Of a stretch of DNA of 64,000 nt, positions 56,335 through 64,000 are shown piece by piece. The notes beneath the pieces were generated by a model. It ran no database searches. It saw nothing but the letters and a program-made list of their open reading frames with translations, and was not told the DNA's origin. The number at the start of each line of letters is the position of its first letter. Position 1 is the stretch's first letter. Made by a program: the position numbers and the translations under genes. Source of the stretch: CAYJPV01 sp964372095. Its GTDB lineage: Bacteria > Acidobacteriota > Vicinamibacteria > Vicinamibacterales > JAKQTR01. Location of the stretch: NCBI GenBank assembly GCA_964372095.1, contig CAYJPV010000017.1, positions 1 through 64,000 of the forward strand, given 5' to 3'.

Positions 56335-57552
56335 ATGGCGAAGATCCGACCCTTCCGTGCCTTGAGGCCAGAGCCTTCGGCTGTCTCGAAGATCGCCTCA
56401 GTCCCCTACGACGTCGTCAACACCGAAGAAGCCCGGGCGCTGGCTGCGGGCAACGATCTGAGCTTCCTGCACGTGTCGCGGGCCGAGATCGACCTGCCCG
56501 CCGACACCAACCCGTACGCCGACGTGGTCTATCAGGCGGCCAAGGCCCGCTTCGGGGCCATGCGCCCGCACTTCGTCGAAGAAGGCGAACCGGCCGTGTA
56601 CTTCTACAGGCTGCGGATGGGTTCCCACGAACAGACCGGCCTGGCCGCCTGCTATTCCGTGGACGAGTACGACGCCGATCTCGTGAAGAAACACGAGAAG
56701 ACACGCCGGGACAAAGAAGACGACCGCACGCGCCACATCACCGAGTTGCGCGCGCAGACGGGGCCAGTGTTCCTTGTCTACAAGGCGTCAGCCACCGTCG
56801 ATGCGGTCGCGGCGCGGGTGGCGGCCACCGCGCCGCTCTACGACCTGGTTGCGCCCGATGGCGTGGCCCACACCATCTGGAAGGTCACGGGCGCCGAACT
56901 TCAGCAGGTTCTCACCGGGTTCGGCGCGCTGCCCGCCCTCTACATCGCCGACGGTCACCACCGAGCCGCCAGCGCGGCACGCGCCCGGAAGTCGCTGGCT
57001 CCGGTCGTTGGCCAGGACGGGGTCGTCGAGGCCGACTGGTTCCTGGCGGTGGCCTTCCCGGACAACCAGACGCAGGTTCTTCCCTACAACCGCACGGTCA
57101 AGGACCTGGCCGGGCACTCGGCGGAGTCATTCCTGGCGGCGATTGCGGCCGTGTTTCCGGTGCGGAAGGGCGGTCCCGCCACTCCGGCGAAGAAGGGCGA
57201 CGTGGCCATGTACCTGGCCGGGGCGTGGTACACGCTCGATATCGCCGGCAAGGCCGGGACGGACGTCATCGGCCAGCTCGACGTGAGCGTCCTGCAGGAC
57301 CACCTGCTGGACCCGGTCCTGAAGATCGCCGACGTCCGCACGGACAAGCGGATCGACTTTGTCGGCGGCATCCGCGGCACGGCGGAGCTGGAGCGGCTGG
57401 TCGATGGCGGCAGGGCCGCCGTGGCGTTTTCCCTGTATCCCGTGAGTGTCGCCGATCTGATGGGGATTGCCGATGCCGGCGAGATCATGCCCCCGAAGTC
57501 GACGTGGTTTGAACCGAAGCTGAGAGACGCGTTGTTGATTCACACCATCTAG
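56335..57552 (+). CDS. DUF1015 family protein linked to serine biosynthesis
   Basis: 405 residues from ATG 56335. N-terminus KIRPFRALRPEPSAVSKIASVPYDVVNTEEA is the DUF1015 signature; further family segments are SFLHVSRAEIDLP, KHEKTRRDKEDDRTRHI and YIADGHHRAASA. The KHEKT and ADGHHR motifs suggest a phosphoryl or nucleotide site. Family members are often found next to serA and serC, as here, but their function is not established as far as I know. No serB is in the window, so a role in serine or phosphoserine chemistry is a reasonable inference. First gene of the DUF1015-serA-serC operon. Confidence 0.85.
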   Translation: MAKIRPFRALRPEPSAVSKIASVPYDVVNTEEARALAAGNDLSFLHVSRAEIDLPADTNPYADVVYQAAKARFGAMRPHFVEEGEPAVYFYRLRMGSHEQTGLAACYSVDEYDADLVKKHEKTRRDKEDDRTRHITELRAQTGPVFLVYKASATVDAVAARVAATAPLYDLVAPDGVAHTIWKVTGAELQQVLTGFGALPALYIADGHHRAASAARARKSLAPVVGQDGVVEADWFLAVAFPDNQTQVLPYNRTVKDLAGHSAESFLAAIAAVFPVRKGGPATPAKKGDVAMYLAGAWYTLDIAGKAGTDVIGQLDVSVLQDHLLDPVLKIADVRTDKRIDFVGGIRGTAELERLVDGGRAAVAFSLYPVSVADLMGIADAGEIMPPKSTWFEPKLRDALLIHTI

Positions 57553-57600
57553 GCCTGCGGCCTACGGCTTTCGGCTTCCGGCCTGTTCCGCGCGGCGTTG
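57553..57600. repeat. Degenerate heptamer array (CGGCCTA / CGGCTTT / CGGCTTC)
   Basis: CGG-led units in 7-bp register directly after the DUF1015 stop: GCCTGCGG, CCTACGG, CTTTCGG, CTTCCGG. Decayed, but the register is visible. Confidence 0.6.
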
Positions 57601-57653
57601 CCGGGGAATGGCCGTGGGCCGAAGGTCGAACGCCGGATGGCGACGGAGTCTTT

Positions 57654-58931
57654 ATGAAAGTACTGATTGCTGACAAGTTCGAACAGAGCGGGATCGATGC
57701 GCTGCAGGCCGGCGGGTGCGACGTGCTGTACCAGCCGGACCTGAAAGATGCGAGCCTCGCCGAGGCCCTGGCGTCGTCCAAGGCCGAGGTCCTCGTTGTA
57801 CGGTCCACGAAGGTATCCGAGGCCATCCTCGCGGCCAGCCAGCTCGCGCTGGTCGTCCGGGCGGGTGCCGGCTACGACACCATCGACGTCAAAGCCGCGT
57901 CCAAACGCGGTATCTACGTGTCCAACTGCCCTGGCAAGAACTCGATTGCGGTCGCGGAGCTGGCGTTCGGGCTGATTCTCTCGCTCGATCGCCGCATTCC
58001 GGACAACGTCGCCGAACTTCGAGCCGGAAAGTGGAACAAGAAGGAATATTCGAAATCCCGCGGCCTGCACGGCCGCACCCTGGGCCTGCTGGGGTTCGGC
58101 AGCATCGGCCAGGAGATGGCCAAGCGCGCGCAGGCGTTCGGCATGAATATCGCCGTCTGGAGCGAGATCGGCGTCGAGGTCGGGCGCGACGGCCTGCCCA
58201 TTGACCTGCCGCTGCTGGTTCGTCTGCGGCCGTCGTCGGGCTACCCGATCGAGCCGAACGTACGCGTGTTCAGCACGCCTGCCGAGGTCGCGGCGAACTG
58301 CGACATCCTCAGCGTGCACGTCGCGCTCAACGACAAGACCCGAGGCCTGGTCAATGCCGAGGTGCTGAACAGCCTCAAGCCGGGGTCGTACTTCGTCAAC
58401 ACGGCCCGCGGCGAGGTGGTGGACTACAAGGCGCTCGAAACCGTGGTCCGCGAGAAGAACATCCGCGCGGCCGTGGACGTGTACGCCAAAGAGCCCGCGA
58501 CGCCGAGCGGTGACTTCACCGACCCGCTGATCGGCCTGCCGAACGTCTACGGCACCCACCACATCGGGGCGTCGACCGACCAGGCGCAGGAAGCCATCGC
58601 GGCCGAGACGGTGCGGATCGTCGAGACGTACAGCAAAACGGGACGCGTCCCGAACGTCATCAACCTGGCGCGCAAGACGCCGGCGACGCACGTGCTCGTC
58701 GTGCGGCATCAGGACAAACCCGGCGTGCTGGCGCACGTCTTCGATCGGCTGCGCGAGGCCGGCATCAACGTCCAGGAGACCGAGAACATCATCTTCGCCG
58801 ACGCCGAAGCCGCCGTCGCCCGCGTCAATCTCGAAGGCGCGCCATCGGCCGATGTCGTGGCGGCGATCAAGTCCGGCAACGAGTTCGTGCTCGACGTCCA
58901 CCTCGTGGCGATGTCCCAGCCGTCGGCCTGA
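57654..58931 (+). CDS. serA: D-3-phosphoglycerate dehydrogenase with C-terminal ACT domain
   Basis: First committed step of serine biosynthesis, 3-phosphoglycerate to phosphohydroxypyruvate with NAD. 425 residues. NAD motif LGLLGFGSIGQEMAKRA around residue 147. Catalytic Arg252 (NTARGE), Glu280 (DVYAKEP) and His303 (THHIGAS). The C-terminal part (THVLVVRHQDKPGVLAHVFDRL) is an ACT-type regulatory domain, so serine feedback inhibition is likely. An extra segment of about 25 residues (GVEVGRDGLPIDLPLLVRLR, near 174-193) lies inside the NAD domain and is unusual. Start ATG 57654. Confidence 0.93.
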   Translation: MKVLIADKFEQSGIDALQAGGCDVLYQPDLKDASLAEALASSKAEVLVVRSTKVSEAILAASQLALVVRAGAGYDTIDVKAASKRGIYVSNCPGKNSIAVAELAFGLILSLDRRIPDNVAELRAGKWNKKEYSKSRGLHGRTLGLLGFGSIGQEMAKRAQAFGMNIAVWSEIGVEVGRDGLPIDLPLLVRLRPSSGYPIEPNVRVFSTPAEVAANCDILSVHVALNDKTRGLVNAEVLNSLKPGSYFVNTARGEVVDYKALETVVREKNIRAAVDVYAKEPATPSGDFTDPLIGLPNVYGTHHIGASTDQAQEAIAAETVRIVETYSKTGRVPNVINLARKTPATHVLVVRHQDKPGVLAHVFDRLREAGINVQETENIIFADAEAAVARVNLEGAPSADVVAAIKSGNEFVLDVHLVAMSQPSA

Positions 58932-58962
58932 GGCCCGGCCCATTGGTGAGGAGATGAATCCG

Positions 58963-60060
58963 ATGACTGCAACACCTCGCGTCTTCAACTTCGCGGCCGG
59001 CCCGGCCGTGCTTCCCCTGCCGGTGCTCGACGAGGCGCAGCGCGACCTGGTCAGCATGCCCGGCGTCGGCATGTCCATCCTGGAAATGAGCCACCGCGGC
59101 AAATTCTTCGAAGGCGTGCTGGCGCAGACCGAAGCCGACATCCGCACACTGGCAGGCGTGCCCGACGACTACAAGATCCTGTTCCTGCCCGGCGGCGCCA
59201 GCCTGCAGTTCTCCATGGTGCCGCTGAACTTCCTGCCCCGCGACGGCTCGGCCGACTACCTCGTCACCGGTGCCTGGTCGCAGAAGGCCGTCAAGGAGGC
59301 GAAGAAGGTCGGTGGCGTCAAGATCGCGTGGAACGGCGAAGCCACCAACTTCAACAGCGTGCCGGCGCAGGGCAGCCTAACGCTCGATCCCGGCGCGGCT
59401 TTCGTGTCGTTCACGTCGAACGAGACGATTCACGGCGTCGAGTTCAAGTACGTGCCCGAGACGGGACAGGTTCCCCTCGTGTGCGATACCTCCTCGGACA
59501 TGTTCAGCCGCCCGATAGACATCGCGAAACATGCGCTGATCTACGCCGGAGCCCAGAAGAACATCGGTCCGGCCGGCGTCGTGCTCGTGATCGTCAAGGA
59601 CGAGTTCCTGAAGAAGCGTGTCGACGATCCGAAGCTGCCTTCGATGCTCAACTACGCGATTCACGCGGACAACACGTCGATGTACAACACGCCGCCGTGT
59701 TTCGCGATCTACATCGTCGGTCTCGTGATGAAGTGGTTGCTGGGCATCGGCGGCCTCGAGGGGATTCACGCCATCAACCAGCGGAAGGCGGCGAAACTGT
59801 ACGCCGAGATTGACCGCAGCGGCTACTACAAGGGGCACGCGCAGAAAGACTGCCGCTCGCTGATGAACGTGACGTTCCGGCTGCCAAGCGAAGAGCTGGA
59901 AGCCAAGTTCGCGAAAGAAGCCAAGGCGGCCGGCCTCGACGGCCTCAAGGGACACCGGTCGGTCGGCGGTATGCGCGCGTCGATCTACAACGCGTTCCCC
60001 GAAGCGGGCGTGGACGCGCTCGTGCAGTTCATGCAGGAGTTCGAGCGCAAGAACGGCTGA
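58963..60060 (+). CDS. serC: Phosphoserine aminotransferase
   Basis: Converts phosphohydroxypyruvate and glutamate to phosphoserine, PLP-dependent. 365 residues. ATG 58963 is 9 nt after GAGGAG; the ATG at 58954 abuts it. Motifs: N-terminal VFNFAAGPAVLPLPVL, MSHRGKFF, and the PLP lysine Lys199 in YAGAQKNIGPAG. GGMRASIYNAFP near the end is the family's C-terminal signature. Third gene of the serine operon, 31 bp after serA, followed by a strong terminator. Confidence 0.95.
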   Translation: MTATPRVFNFAAGPAVLPLPVLDEAQRDLVSMPGVGMSILEMSHRGKFFEGVLAQTEADIRTLAGVPDDYKILFLPGGASLQFSMVPLNFLPRDGSADYLVTGAWSQKAVKEAKKVGGVKIAWNGEATNFNSVPAQGSLTLDPGAAFVSFTSNETIHGVEFKYVPETGQVPLVCDTSSDMFSRPIDIAKHALIYAGAQKNIGPAGVVLVIVKDEFLKKRVDDPKLPSMLNYAIHADNTSMYNTPPCFAIYIVGLVMKWLLGIGGLEGIHAINQRKAAKLYAEIDRSGYYKGHAQKDCRSLMNVTFRLPSEELEAKFAKEAKAAGLDGLKGHRSVGGMRASIYNAFPEAGVDALVQFMQEFERKNG

Positions 60061-60082
60061 CGCTGCCTGGCGGGCAGGGCGT

Positions 60083-60118
60083 ACGGGGGCTCCGGACCTG
60101 GTCTGGAGCCCCCGTTTT
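60083..60118 (+). terminator. Intrinsic terminator of the serine operon
   Basis: ACGGGGGCTCC (60083-60093) pairs with GGAGCCCCCGT (60105-60115), an 11-bp stem followed by TTTT. It lies 23 bp after the serC stop. Confidence 0.88.
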
Positions 60119-60245
60119 CCGTTCTGGGCTCAAGGCCTCCTCGCACTTGCTCCTGCCGCCGTCCGAGGCGAGAATGGAACACCGGTGGCGCGCACACGGC
60201 ACCCGGCCAGCCGGGGGACCTGTCGTCCCCGTGGAGCACACGACC

Positions 60246-60572
60246 ATGACCCCTCCGACCGTGACCGTCCTCATCGAATACCGCGCACAGCCAGATCAGG
60301 TTGCCAGCGCGATCGCTGAACTCGACCGCCTCATCGCCACCGTGGTTGCGACGGAGGCCGACTGCTCCGGCATCCGGCTTCTGCAGGACCCGGCCGATCC
60401 CGCCCGTATCCTGCTGTACGAACTGTGGACCAGCCGCGAGGCGTATCTCGGCCCCCACTTCCAGACGCCCCATCTGCAGGCATTCATCGCCCGCGCCGGC
60501 ACGTATTTCGCCGGCCCGCCCGTGATTCAGTTCTGGACGGAGACATCCGAGCACCTGCCCCGTCACGCTTAG
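60246..60572 (+). CDS. Antibiotic biosynthesis monooxygenase (ABM) domain protein
   Basis: 108 residues from ATG 60246. Small ferredoxin-like ABM fold: VTVLIEYRAQPDQVASAI at the N-terminus, then CSGIRLLQDPADPARILLYELWTS and HLQAFIARAG. This family includes quinol monooxygenases and heme-degrading enzymes; the conserved Trp-Thr/Ser element is present. No neighbour suggests a substrate. The longer upstream frame lacks family sequence. No clear SD. Confidence 0.8.
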   Translation: MTPPTVTVLIEYRAQPDQVASAIAELDRLIATVVATEADCSGIRLLQDPADPARILLYELWTSREAYLGPHFQTPHLQAFIARAGTYFAGPPVIQFWTETSEHLPRHA

Positions 60573-60682
60573 GTCGCGCCCGCCCGTGGCCGGCGGTGTC
60601 TCGTGGCCAGGTTGCTCGCGTGGAGGCCGAGGCGGTCAGGTAGAGTCATGAGAGGTGAAACGTCACCGTCGATGGGATCCCA

Positions 60683-63130
60683 ATGACAGCAGTGGCCGCA
60701 CCGCTCCATCGCCGCCGCGCCGTGGCCTGGACGGTCGCCGTCCTGGTGGCGGCAGGCGTCGGGATGGCTGTGTGGGCATGGTTCGTACGCGAGCCGAGCC
60801 TGGACGGCGGCGAGCTTCGTGCCGGGTTCCGCGACTCACCGCCGTTCTACTATGCGGCGGCCGACGGCCACCCGCAGGGGCTGGCGGTCGATGTCCTGAA
60901 CGCGGCGGCACGGCGGTCCGGCGGGACGCTGTCGTGGGTGAAGCTGGATGGCTCATCCCAAGACGCCTTGCGGGATCACCGCATCGATCTGTGGCCGACG
61001 ATGATACGGACGAGCCAGACGGGGCCGTTCTCCGTCACGGACCCATGGCTCGAAGGTTCCTATTTCCTCGTGTTCCCGCGGGGAATCCCCCTCAGGCGGG
61101 CGTCGGACGCCGTCGGCCGGGTGGTGACACTGTTCCGTGACCGGTTTGAAGACGAGCTGGTGGCGCAGGCGATCCCGGGCAGCATTCCGTATTACATCGG
61201 TTCGTCGGACGACAAGCTGCAGCGCGTGTGCCGTGGCCTGGCGGCGGCCGCCTTCGTGGAGGGGCGCGAAGGGCAGGCGCTGCTGCTGAAGCGGCCGGCT
61301 GGCTGCGACGGCGTGGCTCTGGAGTTCATGCGGGTTGACAAGGCGACCGTGGCGTACGGCGTCGGCTCGACATTCGAGTCGGCCGCGGTTGCCGAGCGCC
61401 TGCGGCGGGAAATCGGCCGGATGGCCGAGGATGGCGAACTTGCGGCGATCCACGCGCGCTGGTCCATCACGACGGCCGACGAAGTTCGCCTGGTTCACAC
61501 ACTCCAGGCTGTCCGGCTCCGCAACCAGGTGTCAATAGCCGGTGCCGCGTTGCTGGCCGTCGCGCTGGTGGGCGCGCTCTGGATTACCGCACGGAGCCGC
61601 CAGTCACAGCGGTTGGCCGAGGCCTACGCGCACGAACAGGAGCGGTACCGGCGGCTCTTTGAACGAAACCTCGCCGGTGTCTTTCGTTCGACCACGGAGG
61701 GTCGGATCGTCGACTGCAACGATGCGTTCGCGCGCATGCTGGGCTGCGCCTCGCGCGAGGATCTCCTGGGCCGGCAGGCCTGGGACTTCTACTCCGACCG
61801 GGCCAGTCGCGATAGGGTGCTCGAGTTGATCACACGTCAGGGGACCCTGGCCAACCACGAACTCACGCTCCGGCGTGTGGACGGGGGCCAGGTCATCCTG
61901 ATCGAGAACGCGTCGATCGTCGACGGCGTCAACGGGGAAGATGGCGGCATTGAAGGAACGGTCGTCGACGTCACGAGGCAGCGCGAACTGGAGGACCAGT
62001 ACCGCCAGGCGCAGAAACTCGAGAGCATCGGCCGCCTGGCGGGCGGCGTCGCCCACGACTTCAACAACACGCTCACCGCCATCAACGGGTATACCGAACT
62101 GATCCTGTCGAGCCTGGACCCGGCGGATCCCAACCACGCGATGCTTCAGCACGTCCGGAAAGCCGGGCAGCACGCGGAGTCGCTCACCCGGCAACTCCTG
62201 GCCTTCAGCCGGCGGCAGCACCTCCAGCCCACGGTGATCAATCTGAACCTCGTGGTGGCCGAACTGCGGAACCTGGTGCAGCGCGTGATTGGTGAGGACA
62301 TTGCCCTGGTGATCGACCTCTCGCCGGATCTCGCCAGCGTGCGCGCCGACCAGGACCAGATCCAGCAGGTCATCATGAACCTGGCCGCCAACGCCCGCGA
62401 TGCCATGCCTGACGGGGGCCACCTGACGATCGCCACGACGACCGTTGCCATCACCGAGGATGCCCTGCCGGAGCCCGGCGTCGTGCCCGGGGCGTATTGC
62501 CGGCTCACCGTCACGGACACCGGCGAGGGCATGACGGCCGAACACCGGATGCGCGTGTTCGAGCCGTTCTTCACCACGAAAGAGCGCGGCAAGGGCACAG
62601 GGCTTGGCTTGTCGACGGTGTACGGCATCGTGAAGCAGAGCGGCGGCCACATACGTGTGCGGAGCACGTCCGGCACCGGCACGAGCTTCGAGATCGACCT
62701 GCCGGCCGTCGCGGAGGCGGCCGAAGCGGCTGATCGTTCCAGGCTGGACGTGGTGCCGCGAGGCACCGAGACGGTGCTGGTCGTCGAAGACCAGGATGAC
62801 GTGCGGCGGCTGGTGAGAGACGCGCTGGCGCGCAGTGGTTACACGGTCCTCGACGCCGCGGATGGCGACGCGGCCCTGACGATCTGCCGGGACCATGCGG
62901 GCGACATCGATCTGCTGCTCACGGACGTCGTCATGCCGGGCATGACCGGCCCGGTCGTGGCCGACCGTTGCCGTGACCTCCGGCCGCACATCAAGGTGCT
63001 CTTCATGTCGGGGTATGCGCACAACATCCTGCGCGGCGTGACCAATCCCGGAGCGCCCACGGCCTACATCCAGAAGCCGTTCACGCCCGTCCAGCTCGGC
63101 ACGAAGATCCGCGAGGTGCTGGAACACTGA
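60683..63130 (+). CDS. Hybrid sensor histidine kinase with periplasmic solute-binding domain
   Basis: 815 residues. N-terminal TM at about 13-33. Residues about 45-265 form a family-3 periplasmic solute-binding-like sensor domain (LRAGFRDSPPFYYAAADG). A second TM near 285-305 is followed by a PAS domain (YRRLFERNLAGVFRSTTEGRI), a HisKA domain with the phosphorylated His458 in GGVAHDFNNTLTAI, an HATPase_c domain (NLAANARDAM, FFTTKERGKGTGLGLSTVYG) and a C-terminal receiver with phospho-Asp748 (LLLTDVVMPG) and Lys in YIQKPF. No HAMP is obvious. It would sense a small molecule outside the inner membrane, probably an amino acid or similar; no separate regulator gene is adjacent. Confidence 0.9.
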   Translation: MTAVAAPLHRRRAVAWTVAVLVAAGVGMAVWAWFVREPSLDGGELRAGFRDSPPFYYAAADGHPQGLAVDVLNAAARRSGGTLSWVKLDGSSQDALRDHRIDLWPTMIRTSQTGPFSVTDPWLEGSYFLVFPRGIPLRRASDAVGRVVTLFRDRFEDELVAQAIPGSIPYYIGSSDDKLQRVCRGLAAAAFVEGREGQALLLKRPAGCDGVALEFMRVDKATVAYGVGSTFESAAVAERLRREIGRMAEDGELAAIHARWSITTADEVRLVHTLQAVRLRNQVSIAGAALLAVALVGALWITARSRQSQRLAEAYAHEQERYRRLFERNLAGVFRSTTEGRIVDCNDAFARMLGCASREDLLGRQAWDFYSDRASRDRVLELITRQGTLANHELTLRRVDGGQVILIENASIVDGVNGEDGGIEGTVVDVTRQRELEDQYRQAQKLESIGRLAGGVAHDFNNTLTAINGYTELILSSLDPADPNHAMLQHVRKAGQHAESLTRQLLAFSRRQHLQPTVINLNLVVAELRNLVQRVIGEDIALVIDLSPDLASVRADQDQIQQVIMNLAANARDAMPDGGHLTIATTTVAITEDALPEPGVVPGAYCRLTVTDTGEGMTAEHRMRVFEPFFTTKERGKGTGLGLSTVYGIVKQSGGHIRVRSTSGTGTSFEIDLPAVAEAAEAADRSRLDVVPRGTETVLVVEDQDDVRRLVRDALARSGYTVLDAADGDAALTICRDHAGDIDLLLTDVVMPGMTGPVVADRCRDLRPHIKVLFMSGYAHNILRGVTNPGAPTAYIQKPFTPVQLGTKIREVLEH

Positions 63131-63151
63131 CGCGCCGGCCGACGGCGCGGC

Positions 63152-63185
63152 TCCCGGCCCCGAGGGTGGCCCCCCGGGGCCGGGA
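63152..63185. terminator. GC-rich bidirectional hairpin between convergent genes
   Basis: TCCCGGCCCC (63152-63161) pairs with GGGGCCGGGA (63176-63185), a perfect 10-bp stem with a G/C loop. It separates the kinase gene from the converging GTPase gene. No T-tract. Confidence 0.7.
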
Positions 63186-63193
63186 CGGAGCGC

Positions 63194-64000
63194 CTACCGC
63201 CTCTTGCTCTTCTTCAGGAAGGGCGTCAGCACGTCCATCAGGTCCGGACGTCCGATCTCCTGCAGTTCGTACCCGACCCGGACGGTCGGCTTCTTGATCT
63301 TGATGAGCCGGTTCAGATCGATCGGCGTACCGATGATCACCGTGTCGCACGGCGTCCGGTTGATGGTCGTCTCGAGGTCTTTCACCTGCTTGTCGCCGTA
63401 GCCCATGGCGGGCAGCAGCACGCCGATATCGGGGTACTTCTTGAAGGTCTCGGTGATCGTGCCCACCGTGTAGGGCCGCGGGTCGATCATCTCGGCCGCG
63501 TTGAACTTGCCGGCGGCCACCACGCCGGCGCCGAACTTCATCTCGCCGTGTGTCAGCGTCGGGCCGTCTTCGACCACTAGGACACGTTTGCCGGTGATGC
63601 GTTCCGGGTAGTCCACGATGATCGGCGAGGCGGCCTCGATGATGGCGGCCGTCGTATTGACGCGCCGGATGTTGGCGCGCAGCTTGTTGATGTTGGCGAT
63701 GTCCGCGGTGTCCACCTTGTTGATGACGACGACGTCGGCCATCCGCAGGTTGGTTTCACCGGGGTAGTAGGTCAGCTCGTTGCCCACGCGGAGCGGATCG
63801 GCGACGACGATGTGAAGGTCCGGGCGGTAGAAGGGCGTATCGTTGTTACCGCCGTCCCAGAGGATGACGTCGGCCTCGGCCTGGGCCTGCGCCAGAATGT
63901 CGCCGTAGTCGACGCCGGCGTAGATGATCGTGCCGCTGACGATGTGCGGTTCGTACTCTTCGATCTCCTCGATGGTGCAATTGTGCTTCTTGAGATCGGC
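63194..64000 (-). CDS. Cyclic 2,3-diphosphoglycerate synthetase-like GTPase (C-terminal part)
   Basis: Partial: 268 residues to the right edge, still open, so the N-terminus and the P-loop lie outside. Visible family segments: ILWDGGNNDTPFYRPDLHIVVADPLRVGNE, then VVVINKVDTAD, an NKxD-type guanine specificity motif. A C-terminal region follows with VLVVEDGPTLTHGEMKFGAG and PYTVGTITETFKKYPDIGVLLPAMGYG. Sequence style matches the archaeal cyclic-2,3-diphosphoglycerate synthetase family, also found in Acidobacteriota, where the role is not settled. An internal GTG at 63787 is not the start, since the frame continues with family sequence upstream. Confidence 0.8.
   Translation of the reverse strand, partial: ADLKKHNCTIEEIEEYEPHIVSGTIIYAGVDYGDILAQAQAEADVILWDGGNNDTPFYRPDLHIVVADPLRVGNELTYYPGETNLRMADVVVINKVDTADIANINKLRANIRRVNTTAAIIEAASPIIVDYPERITGKRVLVVEDGPTLTHGEMKFGAGVVAAGKFNAAEMIDPRPYTVGTITETFKKYPDIGVLLPAMGYGDKQVKDLETTINRTPCDTVIIGTPIDLNRLIKIKKPTVRVGYELQEIGRPDLMDVLTPFLKKSKRR

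Overview
The window is GC-rich, densely coded chromosomal DNA, most likely from an Acidobacteriota bacterium, possibly Vicinamibacteria-like. The lineage call is inferred from gene content: an ADOP/MacB-type orphan ABC permease, an Oar-like TonB-dependent receptor with a carboxypeptidase-regulatory plug, a DUF5916 outer-membrane protein, an alternative complex III (ActA/ActB) and many exported peptidases. No rRNA, tRNA, CRISPR array, insertion sequence or prophage was seen.

Layout. 0-4 kb: actA-actB (minus strand), entry modules of a quinol:cytochrome c oxidoreductase. 4-14.7 kb: a zinc-ribbon protein, a lytic transglycosylase with a probable CTG start, a histidine ammonia-lyase-like enzyme with Cys in its MIO triad, two tandem bacteriohemerythrins (the second lacking two metal ligands), an ADOP permease, a sigma/anti-sigma pair, a GNAT acetyltransferase and phenylalanine 4-hydroxylase. 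14.9-19.6 kb: a four-gene ligase cluster (GCS2/YbdK, ATP-grasp, circularly permuted ATP-grasp, class I glutamine-amidotransferase-like) that looks like a pathway for an unknown amide-linked metabolite. 19.6-23.2 kb: nadA-nadC-nadB for de novo NAD. 23.3-38 kb: an esterase, a secreted rhodanese with an in-frame TGA and a SECIS-like hairpin (candidate selenoprotein), a P2A Ca-ATPase, a DUF5916 protein, a universal stress protein, a PIG-L deacetylase, a TonB receptor and a ROK regulator. 38-55 kb: a secreted amidohydrolase, argH, a 45-residue membrane protein joined to a sodium:solute symporter, S9, M28, M23 and S15 hydrolases, an aminotransferase overlapping malQ, and a class C beta-lactamase-like serine hydrolase. 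55.5-64 kb: a methyltransferase, a DUF1015-serA-serC serine operon behind a structured leader, an ABM monooxygenase, a hybrid histidine kinase, and the C-terminal part of a cyclic-2,3-diphosphoglycerate-synthetase-like GTPase running off the right edge.

A striking non-coding feature is a set of short tandem arrays with a 7-bp period (units such as CCCCTAG, AGAGGCT, GGCCTGC, CTACTGA, GAAGCAG, CCCCAAT, AAGGGGC). They fill many intergenic gaps and in several cases supply the TAG stop codon of the upstream gene. Unit sequences differ from site to site but the period is constant, recalling the heptanucleotide STRR repeats of cyanobacteria.

All functions are read from motifs and family resemblance; no database search was run.
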